From NCBI GenBank assembly GCA_945897515.1, contig CAMDFO010000053.1, positions 1 through 32,731 on the forward strand: a DNA stretch of 32,731 nt, written 5' to 3'. Origin of the DNA: Rhodoplanes serenus (GTDB taxonomy: Bacteria; Pseudomonadota; Alphaproteobacteria; Rhizobiales; Xanthobacteraceae). The notes below the pieces were generated by a model. The model was given only the letters and a program-made list of their open reading frames with translations. It was not told where the DNA came from and did no database searches. The number at the start of each line of letters is the position of its first letter. Position 1 is the first letter of the stretch. The position numbers were made by a program, and so were the translations under genes. Shown here one piece after another: positions 24,533 through 32,382 of the stretch.

Positions 24533-24808
24533 CTAGCGGATCACGTAAGGCAGCAGGCCGAGGAAGCGCGCGCGCTTGATCGCCCGTGCCAACTCGCGCT
24601 GCTTCTTCGCCGACACCGCAGTGATGCGGCTCGGCACGATCTTGCCGCGCTCGGACACGTAACGTTGCAACAGCTTGGCGTCCTTGTAATCGATCTTCGG
24701 CGCGTTGGTGCCGGTGAATGGACAGGTCTTGCGCCGCCGGAAGAACGGCCGGCGTCCGCCGCCACCGCCACCACCGCCCGCGCCACCCTCGGAGGAACCG
24801 AATGCCAT
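24533..24808 (-). CDS. rpsR: 30S ribosomal protein S18
   Basis: S18 binds next to S6 on the platform of the 30S subunit. The 91-residue product has the conserved core [36 protein letters not shown] and [21 protein letters not shown] Gly-rich N-terminal stretch with a run of eight glycines (about residues 11-18) precedes the core and is longer than in Escherichia coli. The ATG at 24808 follows the rpsF stop by five bases, so the two are translationally coupled as in most bacteria. Confidence 0.98.
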   Translation of the reverse strand: MAFGSSEGGAGGGGGGGGRRPFFRRRKTCPFTGTNAPKIDYKDAKLLQRYVSERGKIVPSRITAVSAKKQRELARAIKRARFLGLLPYVIR

Positions 24809-24813
24809 GACCG

Positions 24814-25281
24814 TTACTCCCCCGTTCCTGCGCTGTCGCCGTCGTCGCGCGGCCTGCGTTCGCCGCGGTCGTCGTCGCGGTCACGGCGCGGAGGACGATC
24901 GCCCCGGTCGCCGCCGAAGCGTCCGCCGCCGCCACGATCGTCGCGCTCGCGGTCGCGATCGACCTTGCGCATCATCGCCGACGGACCTTCTTCGAGTTCG
25001 TCCACGCGGACGGTCAGGTACCGAAGGATGTCTTCGTTGATGCGCTGCTGGCGCTCGACTTCGGCCAGCGCTGCGGGCGGCGCATCGATGTTGAGCAGGG
25101 TGAAATGCGCCTTGCGGTTCTTGCGCATGCGGAACGTCAGCGACTTGACGCCCCAGTATTCGTTCTTGGTGACCTTGCCACCGAGCTGTTCGATGATGCC
25201 GGTGAACTGCGCGGTCAATTCCTCGACCTGCTGCGCGCTGACATCCTGGCGCGCAAGATAGACGTGCTCGTATAGCGGCAT
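24814..25281 (-). CDS. rpsF: 30S ribosomal protein S6
   Basis: S6 forms a heterodimer with S18 on the 30S platform. The 155-residue product starts [20 protein letters not shown], with the conserved [25 protein letters not shown] in the middle. The S6 core ends near residue 107; the remaining 45 or so residues are a low-complexity Arg/Asp/Gly tail, longer than most. The ATG at 25281 is preferred to the in-frame start at 25320 because the fold begins here and AGGAAAGG is just upstream. It is the first gene of the reverse rpsF-rpsR-DUF2232-rplI group, with a predicted promoter at 25457-25484 and a leader of about 170 bases. Confidence 0.97.
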   Translation of the reverse strand: MPLYEHVYLARQDVSAQQVEELTAQFTGIIEQLGGKVTKNEYWGVKSLTFRMRKNRKAHFTLLNIDAPPAALAEVERQQRINEDILRYLTVRVDELEEGPSAMMRKVDRDRERDDRGGGGRFGGDRGDRPPRRDRDDDRGERRPRDDGDSAGTGE

Positions 25282-25327
25282 GAAGTGCCTTTCCTCGGTT
25301 CGACCGTCTCTCGGCGCCAAGCCCTCC

Positions 25328-25345
25328 GAGCCTTCGGAAAGGCTC
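25328..25345 (-). promoter_or_regulatory. Hairpin in the rpsF leader
   Basis: A perfect 7-bp stem (GAGCCTT with AAGGCTC) and a four-base loop lie in the predicted rpsF leader, 47 bases before the start codon. S6 with S18 is known in other bacteria to bind its own mRNA leader. I cannot show that this hairpin has that motif, so a regulatory role is a guess. Confidence 0.3.
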
Positions 25346-25456
25346 GATGCTCTGAAGGTGGGAACACGGGACGTCGGACCAGAAGTCCTACCGCCTGGCT
25401 GAAGCCACCATGCGGCCGTCCGTTCAGCTCCCAGCCGGGACCAACGGAATGGGCGT

Positions 25457-25484
25457 GTTATAGGGTCTTTGAGGACAAACGCAA
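25457..25484 (-). promoter_or_regulatory. Predicted sigma70-type promoter for rpsF
   Basis: On the reverse strand TTGCGT (25479-25484) is followed after 16 bases by TATAAC (25457-25462), a close match to a housekeeping -10 box. Transcription would start near 25450, leaving a leader of about 170 bases before rpsF at 25281. No experimental support is available from sequence. Confidence 0.5.
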
Positions 25485-25517
25485 GCTTCTACCGCGGTGC
25501 GGCACCGGGCCCGCAGC

Positions 25518-25546
25518 TTGACACTCCCCCGATATCGGGGTGATTT
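25518..25546 (+). promoter_or_regulatory. Predicted fabD promoter containing a perfect 14-bp palindrome
   Basis: TTGACA at 25518-25523, a perfect -35 match, is followed after 17 bases by TGATTT at 25541-25546, a weak -10. The spacer contains the perfect palindrome CCCCGATATCGGGG at 25527-25540. A palindrome between the two promoter boxes is the classic place for a repressor or a DNA-distorting activator. The ribosome site AAGGGGA (25561-25567) and the fabD ATG at 25575 follow. No regulator can be named. Confidence 0.5.
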
Positions 25547-25574
25547 CGGCCCGATTTTGCAAGGGGATACTGAA

Positions 25575-26522
25575 ATGCCGGTCGCCTTCGTATTTCCGGG
25601 CCAGGGCAGTCAGGCGGTCGGCATGGGCAAGGCGCTGGCCGAGGCCTTCGCGCCGGCGCGCGCCGTATTCGAGGAAGTCGATGCGGCGCTCGGCGAGAAG
25701 CTCACGGCCATCATGTGGGAAGGCCCGGCCGATCGGCTGACGCTTACCGAGAACGCCCAGCCCGCGCTGATGGCAGTGTCGCTGGCCGCGATGCGCGTGC
25801 TGGAGGCCGAGGCCGGCATCGACCTCAAGCGCGACGCGCAATTCGTCGCCGGCCATTCGCTCGGCGAATATTCGGCGCTGGCGGCGGCCGGCGCTTTCAC
25901 GATTACCGACACAGCGCGGTTGCTTCGGATCAGGGGCCGCGCCATGCAGCAGGCAGTGCCGGTCGGGACCGGAGCGATGGCGGCGCTGCTCGGCCTCGAT
26001 TTCGAAGCGGCTTCGGCGGTTGCAGCCGAAGCCGCGCAAGGCGAAGTCTGCCAGGCCGCCAACGACAACGGCGGTGGTCAGGTCGTGGTCTCGGGCAACA
26101 AATCCGCGGTCGAGCGCGCGGTCGAAATCGCCAAGGGCAAGGGCGCGCGCCGCGCCATGCTGCTGCCGGTGTCGGCACCCTTCCATTGCGCGCTGATGCG
26201 GCCGGCGGCGGACGCGATGGCGGAGGCGCTCGCGAAAACCAACATCAAGCCGCCGGTGGTGCCGGTGGTCGCCAACGTGCTGGCGCAGCCGATCAGCGAT
26301 CCGCAGGACATCGCGCGCCGCCTGGTCGAGCAGGTGACGGGCACGGTGCGCTGGCGGGAATGCGTCGCTACCATGGCCGGGCAGGGCGTGACCACCTTCT
26401 ATGAAGTCGGCGCCGGCAAGGTGCTGACCGGCCTGCTCAAGCGCATCGCCGAAGGCGCAACCGGCATGGCGGTCGGCACGCCGGACGACGTGGCGGCATT
26501 CAAGGCCGCGCGCGGCGCTTAA
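25575..26522 (+). CDS. fabD: Malonyl-CoA:ACP transacylase
   Basis: FabD moves malonyl from CoA to acyl carrier protein, feeding fatty-acid elongation. The 315-residue product has the family opening AFVFPGQGSQAVGMG with the GQGSQ oxyanion motif, the nucleophile Ser95 in GHSLGEYSA, RGRAMQQAVP with the carboxylate-binding arginine, and the catalytic histidine in SAPFHCALM. The length is normal. The ATG at 25575 has AAGGGGA seven bases upstream. It is the first gene of the fab cluster, 14 bases before fabG, and is divergent from rpsF with a promoter-like sequence and palindrome upstream. Confidence 0.98.
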   Translation: MPVAFVFPGQGSQAVGMGKALAEAFAPARAVFEEVDAALGEKLTAIMWEGPADRLTLTENAQPALMAVSLAAMRVLEAEAGIDLKRDAQFVAGHSLGEYSALAAAGAFTITDTARLLRIRGRAMQQAVPVGTGAMAALLGLDFEAASAVAAEAAQGEVCQAANDNGGGQVVVSGNKSAVERAVEIAKGKGARRAMLLPVSAPFHCALMRPAADAMAEALAKTNIKPPVVPVVANVLAQPISDPQDIARRLVEQVTGTVRWRECVATMAGQGVTTFYEVGAGKVLTGLLKRIAEGATGMAVGTPDDVAAFKAARGA

Positions 26523-26536
26523 GGGAGGAGCATTTC

Positions 26537-27271
26537 ATGTTCGATCTGACCGGCAAAACCGCGCTCGTGACCGGAGCGACTGGCGGCATCGGCGGCGCCA
26601 TAGCGCGCGCGCTGCACGCGCAAGGCGCGCGGGTCGCGGTGTCTGGCACACGTCGCGAGGTGCTCGATGCGCTCGCGGCCGAGCTTGGCGGCGCACCAGT
26701 GCTGCCCTGCGATCTCGCCGACAAGGATGCGGTCGAAGCGCTGGTGCCGGCGGCGGAAGCCGCGATGGGTCAGGTCGACATCCTCGTCGCCAACGCCGGC
26801 ATCACCAAGGACAACCTGTTCGTCGCGTTGAAGGACGAAGACTGGGACCAGGTGATCAACGTCAACCTGACCTCGACCTTCCGGCTGGCGCGCGCGGCAG
26901 TGAAGACCATGATGCGGCGGCGCTTCGGCCGCGTCATCGGCATCACCTCGGTGGTCGGTGTGACCGGCAACCCGGGCCAGAGCAATTACACCGCGGCCAA
27001 GGCCGGCATGATCGGCATGTTCAAGTCGATCGGGAAGGAATACGCCAAGCGCGGTGTGACCGCGAATTGCGTGGCGCCCGGTTTCATCGCCACGCCGATG
27101 ACCGACAAGCTCAACGACAAGCAGCGCGAGGCCATCCTGCAAATGGTTCCTGCCGCGCGGCTGGGAAGCGGTGCGGATGTTGCCGCGGCGGTGGTCTATC
27201 TCGCCTCCAACGAGGCCGCTTATGTCAACGGCCAGACCCTGCACGTGAACGGCGGAATGGCCATGATCTGA
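26537..27271 (+). CDS. fabG: 3-oxoacyl-ACP reductase
   Basis: FabG reduces the beta-keto group of acyl-ACP with NADPH in each cycle of fatty-acid elongation. The 244-residue product has the cofactor motif TGATGGIG (12-19), NAG at 86-88, the catalytic Ser138, Tyr151 and Lys155 (YTAAK), and the FabG-typical NPGQSNYTAAKAGMIG. The C-terminus NGQTLHVNGGMAMI is the family end. The length and the neighbours fabD and acpP fix the assignment against other SDR enzymes. The ATG follows GGGAGGAG at 26523-26530. The 243-bp gap to acpP shows no gene; a 6-bp hairpin is visible near 27361-27381. Confidence 0.97.
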   Translation: MFDLTGKTALVTGATGGIGGAIARALHAQGARVAVSGTRREVLDALAAELGGAPVLPCDLADKDAVEALVPAAEAAMGQVDILVANAGITKDNLFVALKDEDWDQVINVNLTSTFRLARAAVKTMMRRRFGRVIGITSVVGVTGNPGQSNYTAAKAGMIGMFKSIGKEYAKRGVTANCVAPGFIATPMTDKLNDKQREAILQMVPAARLGSGADVAAAVVYLASNEAAYVNGQTLHVNGGMAMI

Positions 27272-27514
27272 ATGCGATACGACAGTCATCCCCAGCCGGC
27301 GGCAGGCCGTGCCGGGCGGTGCCTGGCTATGCTGGTCAAGCCTTCCGAAGTATGTTTTAACCCAGCTTCGACCTGGCTGGGGCAACCGGATGGGCGAGGG
27401 CGATACGCGGTCCGCTCGCGACCGTGGCGATCCACCCCCGTCGTTCACGACACCGCTCTCCCGTGTTGGCCCAGGGTCGTTGAACGAGCCCAATGCAAAC
27501 TAGAGGTTCAGACG

Positions 27515-27754
27515 ATGAGTGATATTGGCGAGCGGGTTAAGAAGATCGTCGTGGAGCATCTGGGCGTCGAGCCCGACAAGGTGGTCGAAGGCGCAAGTTT
27601 CATCGATGATCTTGGCGCCGACAGCCTCGACACGGTCGAGCTCGTGATGGCTTTCGAAGAAGAGTTCGGCTGCGAAATTCCGGATGACGCCGCCGAGACC
27701 ATCCTGACGGTCGGCGATGCGGTCAAGTTCCTTGAGAAGAACGCAAAAGGCTAA
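27515..27754 (+). CDS. acpP: Acyl carrier protein
   Basis: ACP carries the growing acyl chain on a 4'-phosphopantetheine arm. The 79-residue, very acidic product is of typical size. It contains the attachment serine Ser37 in [13 protein letters not shown], followed by the helix-II region [12 protein letters not shown] and the end [20 protein letters not shown]. The ATG at 27515 begins [16 protein letters not shown], as in homologs; an in-frame upstream start at 27272 is not plausible. It follows fabG after a 243-bp gap, long enough for a separate promoter, as is usual for this highly expressed gene. Confidence 0.98.
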   Translation: MSDIGERVKKIVVEHLGVEPDKVVEGASFIDDLGADSLDTVELVMAFEEEFGCEIPDDAAETILTVGDAVKFLEKNAKG

Positions 27755-27886
27755 GAGCCGGCGGTTTGACGGCCCGGGGGCGTTGCAGGGCCCGAGCGTA
27801 AATTCCAGTCTATCGGGGTTTCAAATGAACCGGTGCCGGCTGCGGCATCGGTGCGTGCGATGATAACGCACGGCCGCGGAGTGGAA

Positions 27887-29152
27887 ATGAGACGTGTCGT
27901 CGTAACCGGAATGGGAATGGTTACGCCGCTTGGATGCGGCGTCGAGACGACGTGGCGCCGCCTGATCGCCGGCGACAGCGGGGCGAGCGTCATCGACCGG
28001 TTCGACGTGTCGGACCTCGCCTGCAAGGTCGCCTGCATGGTGCCCTACGGCGACGGCACTGGCGGCACCTTCAATCCAGACCAGTGGATGGAGCCCAAGG
28101 AGCAGCGCAAGGTCGACCGGTTCATCGTGTTCGCGATGTGCGCCGCAACCCAGGCGCTGCAAGACGCTGGCTGGAAGCCCACGACGCGAGAGGATCAGAT
28201 CGCGACCGGAACGATGATCGGTTCCGGCATCGGCGGCATCGAGGGCATCGCCGACAACGCCATCATCCTGCACGAGAAGGGGCCGCGCCGGATCTCGCCG
28301 TTCTTCATCCCCGGCCGCATCATCAATCTCGCCTCCGGCTTCGTCTCGATCGAGCACGGGTTGAAGGGGCCGAACCACGCCGTCGTCACGGCCTGTTCGA
28401 CCGGGGCGCATGCCATTGGCGATGCCGGCCGGCTGATCGCGCTCGGCGATGCCGACGTGATGGTGGCGGGCGGCACCGAATCGCCGGTGAACCGAATCTC
28501 GATAGCCGGCTTTGCGGCGTTGCGGGCACTGTCCACCGGCTTCAACGACCAGCCGAAGAAAGCCTCGCGGCCTTACGACAAGGCGCGCGACGGATTCGTG
28601 ATGGGCGAAGGCGCCGGCGTCCTGGTGCTCGAAGAGTACGAGCACGCCAAGGCGCGCGGCGCCAGGATCTACGCAGAACTGGTCGGCTACGGCATGTCGG
28701 GCGACGCGTACCACATCACTGCCCCGGCTCCGGACGGCGACGGCGCGTTGCGCTGCATGAACTCGGCGATCAAACGCGCCGGCGTGCCTGCATCCGAGAT
28801 CGACTATATCAACGCCCACGGCACCTCGACGCCGCTTGGCGATGAGCTCGAACTCGGCGCCGTGCAGCGGCTTCTCGGCAACGACGCTGGCCGAATCTCG
28901 ATGTCGTCGACCAAGTCTTCGATCGGCCACCTGCTCGGCGCGGCCGGCGCGGTCGAAGCGATTTTCTCGATCCTGGCGATTCGCGACAACGTCGTTCCGC
29001 CCACGCTCAATCTCGACAATCCCTCGGTGGAAACCCCGATCGATCTCGTCCCGCATCAGGCGCGCAAGCGCGACATCGACGTGGTGCTTTCGAATTCGTT
29101 TGGATTCGGCGGCACCAACGCGTCGCTGATATTCCGGGGCATGGCCAGTTAG
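27887..29152 (+). CDS. fabF: 3-oxoacyl-ACP synthase II
   Basis: FabF condenses malonyl-ACP with acyl-ACP to extend fatty acids. The 421-residue product is full length and has the catalytic triad Cys170 (VTACSTGAHAIGDA), His311 (NAHGTSTPLGD) and His348 (SSIGHLLGAAGA). The opening MRRVVVTGMGMVTPLG is the family start. The ATG at 27887 has GGAG at 27878-27881; the open frame begins upstream at 27833, but that part is not conserved. It follows acpP by 132 bases. In relatives mltG usually comes next, but here a Bug-family binding-protein gene intervenes. Confidence 0.98.
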   Translation: MRRVVVTGMGMVTPLGCGVETTWRRLIAGDSGASVIDRFDVSDLACKVACMVPYGDGTGGTFNPDQWMEPKEQRKVDRFIVFAMCAATQALQDAGWKPTTREDQIATGTMIGSGIGGIEGIADNAIILHEKGPRRISPFFIPGRIINLASGFVSIEHGLKGPNHAVVTACSTGAHAIGDAGRLIALGDADVMVAGGTESPVNRISIAGFAALRALSTGFNDQPKKASRPYDKARDGFVMGEGAGVLVLEEYEHAKARGARIYAELVGYGMSGDAYHITAPAPDGDGALRCMNSAIKRAGVPASEIDYINAHGTSTPLGDELELGAVQRLLGNDAGRISMSSTKSSIGHLLGAAGAVEAIFSILAIRDNVVPPTLNLDNPSVETPIDLVPHQARKRDIDVVLSNSFGFGGTNASLIFRGMAS

Positions 29153-29246
29153 GCGGCGGTCCGCACGGGGACACAATCGCTTGGGCGTGTTACGTTTTCC
29201 GCCTCGCCAAAGGTTGCAAATTGCGGTGTTCAAAACGGGGGCTGGA

Positions 29247-30212
29247 ATGACGTGGCTCGTAAGACCGGCAGCGTTAGCGTTGACGCTCGCATTGATGACT
29301 GGCGCGGCGGCTCAATCGCAATACCCGGACAGACCGATACGCGTGATCACAAACGCGGCCGGCACTTTGCCGGACACGGTGGCCAGGATCATCCAGCCGG
29401 CGTTGGAAAAGTCTCTAGGAAAACCGATCATCATCGAAAATATCGGCGGGGCCGGGGGCAGCATTTCCGCGGAGCGGGCGGCGCGGGCGACGCCTGACGG
29501 CTACACCATACTGATCACCGGCGACGCGGCGATGACCACGAACGTCACCATGATCGAGAAACTGTCGTATGACCCGGTGAAGGATTTCCGAGCCGTCTCG
29601 ATGTTGATCGATTCGGTCAACATCCTGGCGGTGCATCCATCGTCTCCGGCCAAGACCGTCGCAGAATTGGTGGATTTGGCCAGGAAGCAGCCGGGCAAAC
29701 TCAGCTTCGCCTCTGCTGGCATCGGCACGTCGCAGCATCTCGGCGGGGAGCTTTTCAAGACGATGGCGGGCATCGACATCGTGCATGTCAGCTACCGCAG
29801 TATCGCGCAGTCTACGCCCGATCTATTGGGCGGGCGCGTGACGATGCAATTCGGGAATATCTCGGCTTTCCTGCCGCACGTGCGGGACGGCCGGTTGCGT
29901 GGCCTCGCGCTTAGCTCGCTCAAGCGCGTTCCACAAATTCCGGAGTTGGCAACAATGGCTGAGCTGGGATACCCCGGTTTTGAAGCAACGGCGTGGACGG
30001 GAATGTTCGTGCCAGCGGGTACGCCTGAAGCGATTGCCCGCACGCTCGAACAACATGCGATCAGCGCCGTAGCGATCCCAGAGGTGCGCCAGAAGTTCGT
30101 CGATCTGGGCTTCGTCGTCGTAGGAAGCACGGGGCAACAGTTCGGCGAACAGGTAAAGGCTGAGATCGTCAGCAAGGGAAAGATCGTCAAGGAATCGGCA
30201 AAGCCGAACTGA
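29247..30212 (+). CDS. Bug/TctC-family periplasmic solute-binding protein, inserted between fabF and mltG
   Basis: The 321-residue product is a Bug-family binding protein. It has a signal peptide (MTWLVRPAALALTLALMTG, then AAAQSQ before YPDRP), YPDRPIRVITNAAGTLPD, the IENIGGAGGSISAERAARATPDGYT ligand-loop stretch, and a WTGMFVPAGTP segment that matches the WNGLIAPAGTP of the member at 5154-6131. The usual PFxxGGxxD loop reads TNAAGTLPD, so the pocket may differ. No tctA or tctB is present. It sits between fabF and mltG and seems less GC-rich than the fab genes, which suggests later insertion. No flanking repeat or transposase was seen. The ATG at 29247 was chosen because the signal peptide begins there. 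Confidence 0.9.
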   Translation: MTWLVRPAALALTLALMTGAAAQSQYPDRPIRVITNAAGTLPDTVARIIQPALEKSLGKPIIIENIGGAGGSISAERAARATPDGYTILITGDAAMTTNVTMIEKLSYDPVKDFRAVSMLIDSVNILAVHPSSPAKTVAELVDLARKQPGKLSFASAGIGTSQHLGGELFKTMAGIDIVHVSYRSIAQSTPDLLGGRVTMQFGNISAFLPHVRDGRLRGLALSSLKRVPQIPELATMAELGYPGFEATAWTGMFVPAGTPEAIARTLEQHAISAVAIPEVRQKFVDLGFVVVGSTGQQFGEQVKAEIVSKGKIVKESAKPN

Positions 30213-30440
30213 GCGATTCGGCTTGCGATCATTAAACTGACAACGCCGGGTCCTCCACCCTTTCGCCATATTTGGTTTTCATGTCCGTCGCGGGCGGCGC
30301 GCCGTTTTGGCGTGGGGAGAATGCGAAAGTTCATGCGACCCGCGGGGGAATCATGCGACCATGCGTGATGGCGCGCTTGGGTGCGCTCGCTCGTCTCCCT
30401 GCAATGGAAAATCTGCGCGCATGACTGCGGGGACAAGGCG

Positions 30441-32312
30441 GTGAACTCGCATCATCCGCCACCGGGCGGCTACGGCAGGAACCGGCCGCATCCGCAGCAC
30501 CCGCAGGGGCAGCATCCGCAAGGGCAACGTCCGCAAGCGCAGCATCCGCAAGCCCAGCAGCGCGCTCCGGCAACGGCGCGGCCGCCGCAGCCTGCGGCGC
30601 AGCAGAGCGCATACCAGCCGCCGCAGGATCGGCCGGTTCCGAACCAGGCTTACCGGCATCCCCCACCGCCGCCTCAACAGCCCCCGCCGTCGCACCCGCA
30701 ATGGCCCGCTCGCGCTGCGCCCTATCCGCCGCAGCCCGCGCCGCAAAGGATCGCACCCCCGCCGTTCCAGCCTGCCGGAAGGCCGGCCGCACCTTATCCG
30801 CAGCCGGCGCCGCCTTATTCGCACTCGGCTCCGCCTTTGCCGCGAACGGCTCCAACGTTGCCGCAATCGGCTCCGGCGTTGCCACGATCGGCTCCGCCTT
30901 TGCCACAATCCGCCCATCGCGAATCGTTTCGTCCGGCGGCGGCGCCCCAAGTTCCATCCGGGCCGATGCACCCGCAACCTGCTGGGCGTGCACCCGAGCC
31001 CTCGCTATCCTATCCTCCGACTCAAAGGCGACCTGCGCCGCCGCCGGCACCACCGCCCCCGCCCGTTACGGCGGGACGGGCGGTCCACGGGGCCGGTGAG
31101 CCTTACCCGCCGTTGCAGGCTGGATCGTTGGATGATGCATCGCTGATGGACTTGAAACGGAACAATCTCCGCAGCCCGCGTGCCGCGCTCGAGCCCGATC
31201 GGGTTCCGATGCCGACGCGGCGCTCCAAGCGCGTGCGCAACCCGTTCGTCATCGCCGGCAATTTGATGTTGACGGTCGTCTTCCTGCTGACGATCGCGGC
31301 CGGCGTCGGTTTCGTCATCGGCAAGCAGCGCTTCGATCTGCCGGGACCGCTGGTTCGCGACAAGGTCGTCAACATTCCACGCGGCGGCGTGCGCGATACC
31401 GCGGAGCTGTTGCAGCGCGAGGGCGTGATCGACCAGCCGTGGCTGTTCGTCGCCGGAGCGATGCTGCTCAAGGCGCGCGACGATCTCAAATACGGCGAAT
31501 ATCGCTTCACCAGGAACGCCAGCCTGCGCGATGTGGTCGACACCATCATCGAGGGCAAGGTGGTGCAGCACGCCTTCACCATCGCGGAAGGGCTGACGTC
31601 CGACCAGGTGGTGGCGCGGATGATGGAAAACGACGTGCTCACCGGAAACATCCGCGAGATTCCGCGCGAGGGCACGCTGCTGCCGGAGACCTACGCTTTC
31701 GTGCGGGGCATGACGCGCGAGCAGATGATCCAGCGCATGCAGCAGGCGCATCGGCGCGTGGTCCAGGAGGTCTGGGACCGCCGCGTCGCCGACCTGCCGG
31801 TCCGCTCGCCGGAGCAGCTCGTGATCCTGGCTTCGATCGTCGAGAAGGAAACCGGAAAGGCCGAGGAACGCACGCGCGTCGCCGCGGTGTTTATCAATCG
31901 GCTCAAGCAGAAGATGCGGCTCGAATCCGATCCGACGATCATCTACGGGTTGGTCGGCGGCAAGGGCACGCTCGGCCGTCCGATCCAGGCCAACGAGATC
32001 AGGCAGCCGACGCCCTACAACACCTATGTCATCGACGGGCTGCCGCCGGGACCGATCGGCAATCCGGGCCGCGCCTCGCTCGAAGCCGCCGCCAATCCGG
32101 CGCGCACCAAGGAAATCTTCTTTGTCGCCGACGGCACCGGCGGCCATGCGTTCTCCGAGAACTACGAGGCGCACAAACGCCACGTCGAGCGGCTGCGCGT
32201 GATCGAGCAGCAGGCCAACCCGCTCACCCCGCCTCCGGCTGCGCCAGCCGCGGCGCCGGCGCGGGGCGGCCGGTCCGGTGCGGCGCCGCGCCCGGCGACG
32301 ACGGCGCGATAG
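30441..32312 (+). CDS. mltG: Endolytic murein transglycosylase with a long proline-rich N-terminal extension
   Basis: MltG cuts nascent glycan strands in the periplasm and sets their length. The conserved part starts near LRSPRAALEPDRVP, followed by one transmembrane helix (about residues 270-295) and a LysM-like then catalytic domain. The catalytic glutamate is Glu468 in ASIVEKETG, with VFINRLKQKMRLESDPTIIYG after it. In front are about 230 residues rich in Pro, Gln, Ala and His with short repeats (HPQGQ-type, then APxLPxS heptads). By topology this extension lies in the cytoplasm. Most MltG proteins I know have only a short N-terminus. The GTG at 30441 has GGGGA at 30429-30433 and is preferred; GTG 30381 adds 20 residues. 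A Pro-rich tail also follows the domain. Confidence 0.94.
   Translation: MNSHHPPPGGYGRNRPHPQHPQGQHPQGQRPQAQHPQAQQRAPATARPPQPAAQQSAYQPPQDRPVPNQAYRHPPPPPQQPPPSHPQWPARAAPYPPQPAPQRIAPPPFQPAGRPAAPYPQPAPPYSHSAPPLPRTAPTLPQSAPALPRSAPPLPQSAHRESFRPAAAPQVPSGPMHPQPAGRAPEPSLSYPPTQRRPAPPPAPPPPPVTAGRAVHGAGEPYPPLQAGSLDDASLMDLKRNNLRSPRAALEPDRVPMPTRRSKRVRNPFVIAGNLMLTVVFLLTIAAGVGFVIGKQRFDLPGPLVRDKVVNIPRGGVRDTAELLQREGVIDQPWLFVAGAMLLKARDDLKYGEYRFTRNASLRDVVDTIIEGKVVQHAFTIAEGLTSDQVVARMMENDVLTGNIREIPREGTLLPETYAFVRGMTREQMIQRMQQAHRRVVQEVWDRRVADLPVRSPEQLVILASIVEKETGKAEERTRVAAVFINRLKQKMRLESDPTIIYGLVGGKGTLGRPIQANEIRQPTPYNTYVIDGLPPGPIGNPGRASLEAAANPARTKEIFFVADGTGGHAFSENYEAHKRHVERLRVIEQQANPLTPPPAAPAAAPARGGRSGAAPRPATTAR
30827..30910 (+). 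repeat. Four tandem 21-bp repeats inside mltG
   Basis: Four units of exactly 21 bases start at 30827, 30848, 30869 and 30890. Each begins GGCTCC and contains TTGCC near the middle. Each encodes a heptad of the APxLPxS type in the proline-rich region, so copy changes keep the frame. Unit count could vary between strains. Confidence 0.85.
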
Positions 32313-32382
32313 CTTTCCCCTTTTCGGATCATGTTCTAAGGTCGCGCCGCTTCTTTGCGGAAAACTCACGAGATTCGGATCG

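Noticed and set aside
27361..27381. Hairpin CCCAGC/GCTGGG between fabG and acpP as a terminator
   Set aside because: The stem is short and there is no T-run on either strand in the right place.
27821..29233. 470-aa reverse ORF opposite fabF
   Set aside because: It covers the whole fabF gene and has the His/Arg/Asp-rich composition of an antisense shadow. The catalytic residues of FabF are in the forward frame.
30827..30910. Tandem 21-bp units considered as a CRISPR array
   Set aside because: The units are directly adjacent with no unique spacers, lie inside a coding frame and have no cas genes nearby.
30331..31053. Long reverse-strand ORF (240 aa) opposite the mltG proline-rich region
   Set aside because: Its Ala/Glu/Pro pattern is the mirror of the repeats on the other strand. 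The forward frame leads without a break into the MltG catalytic core, which shows which strand is coding.
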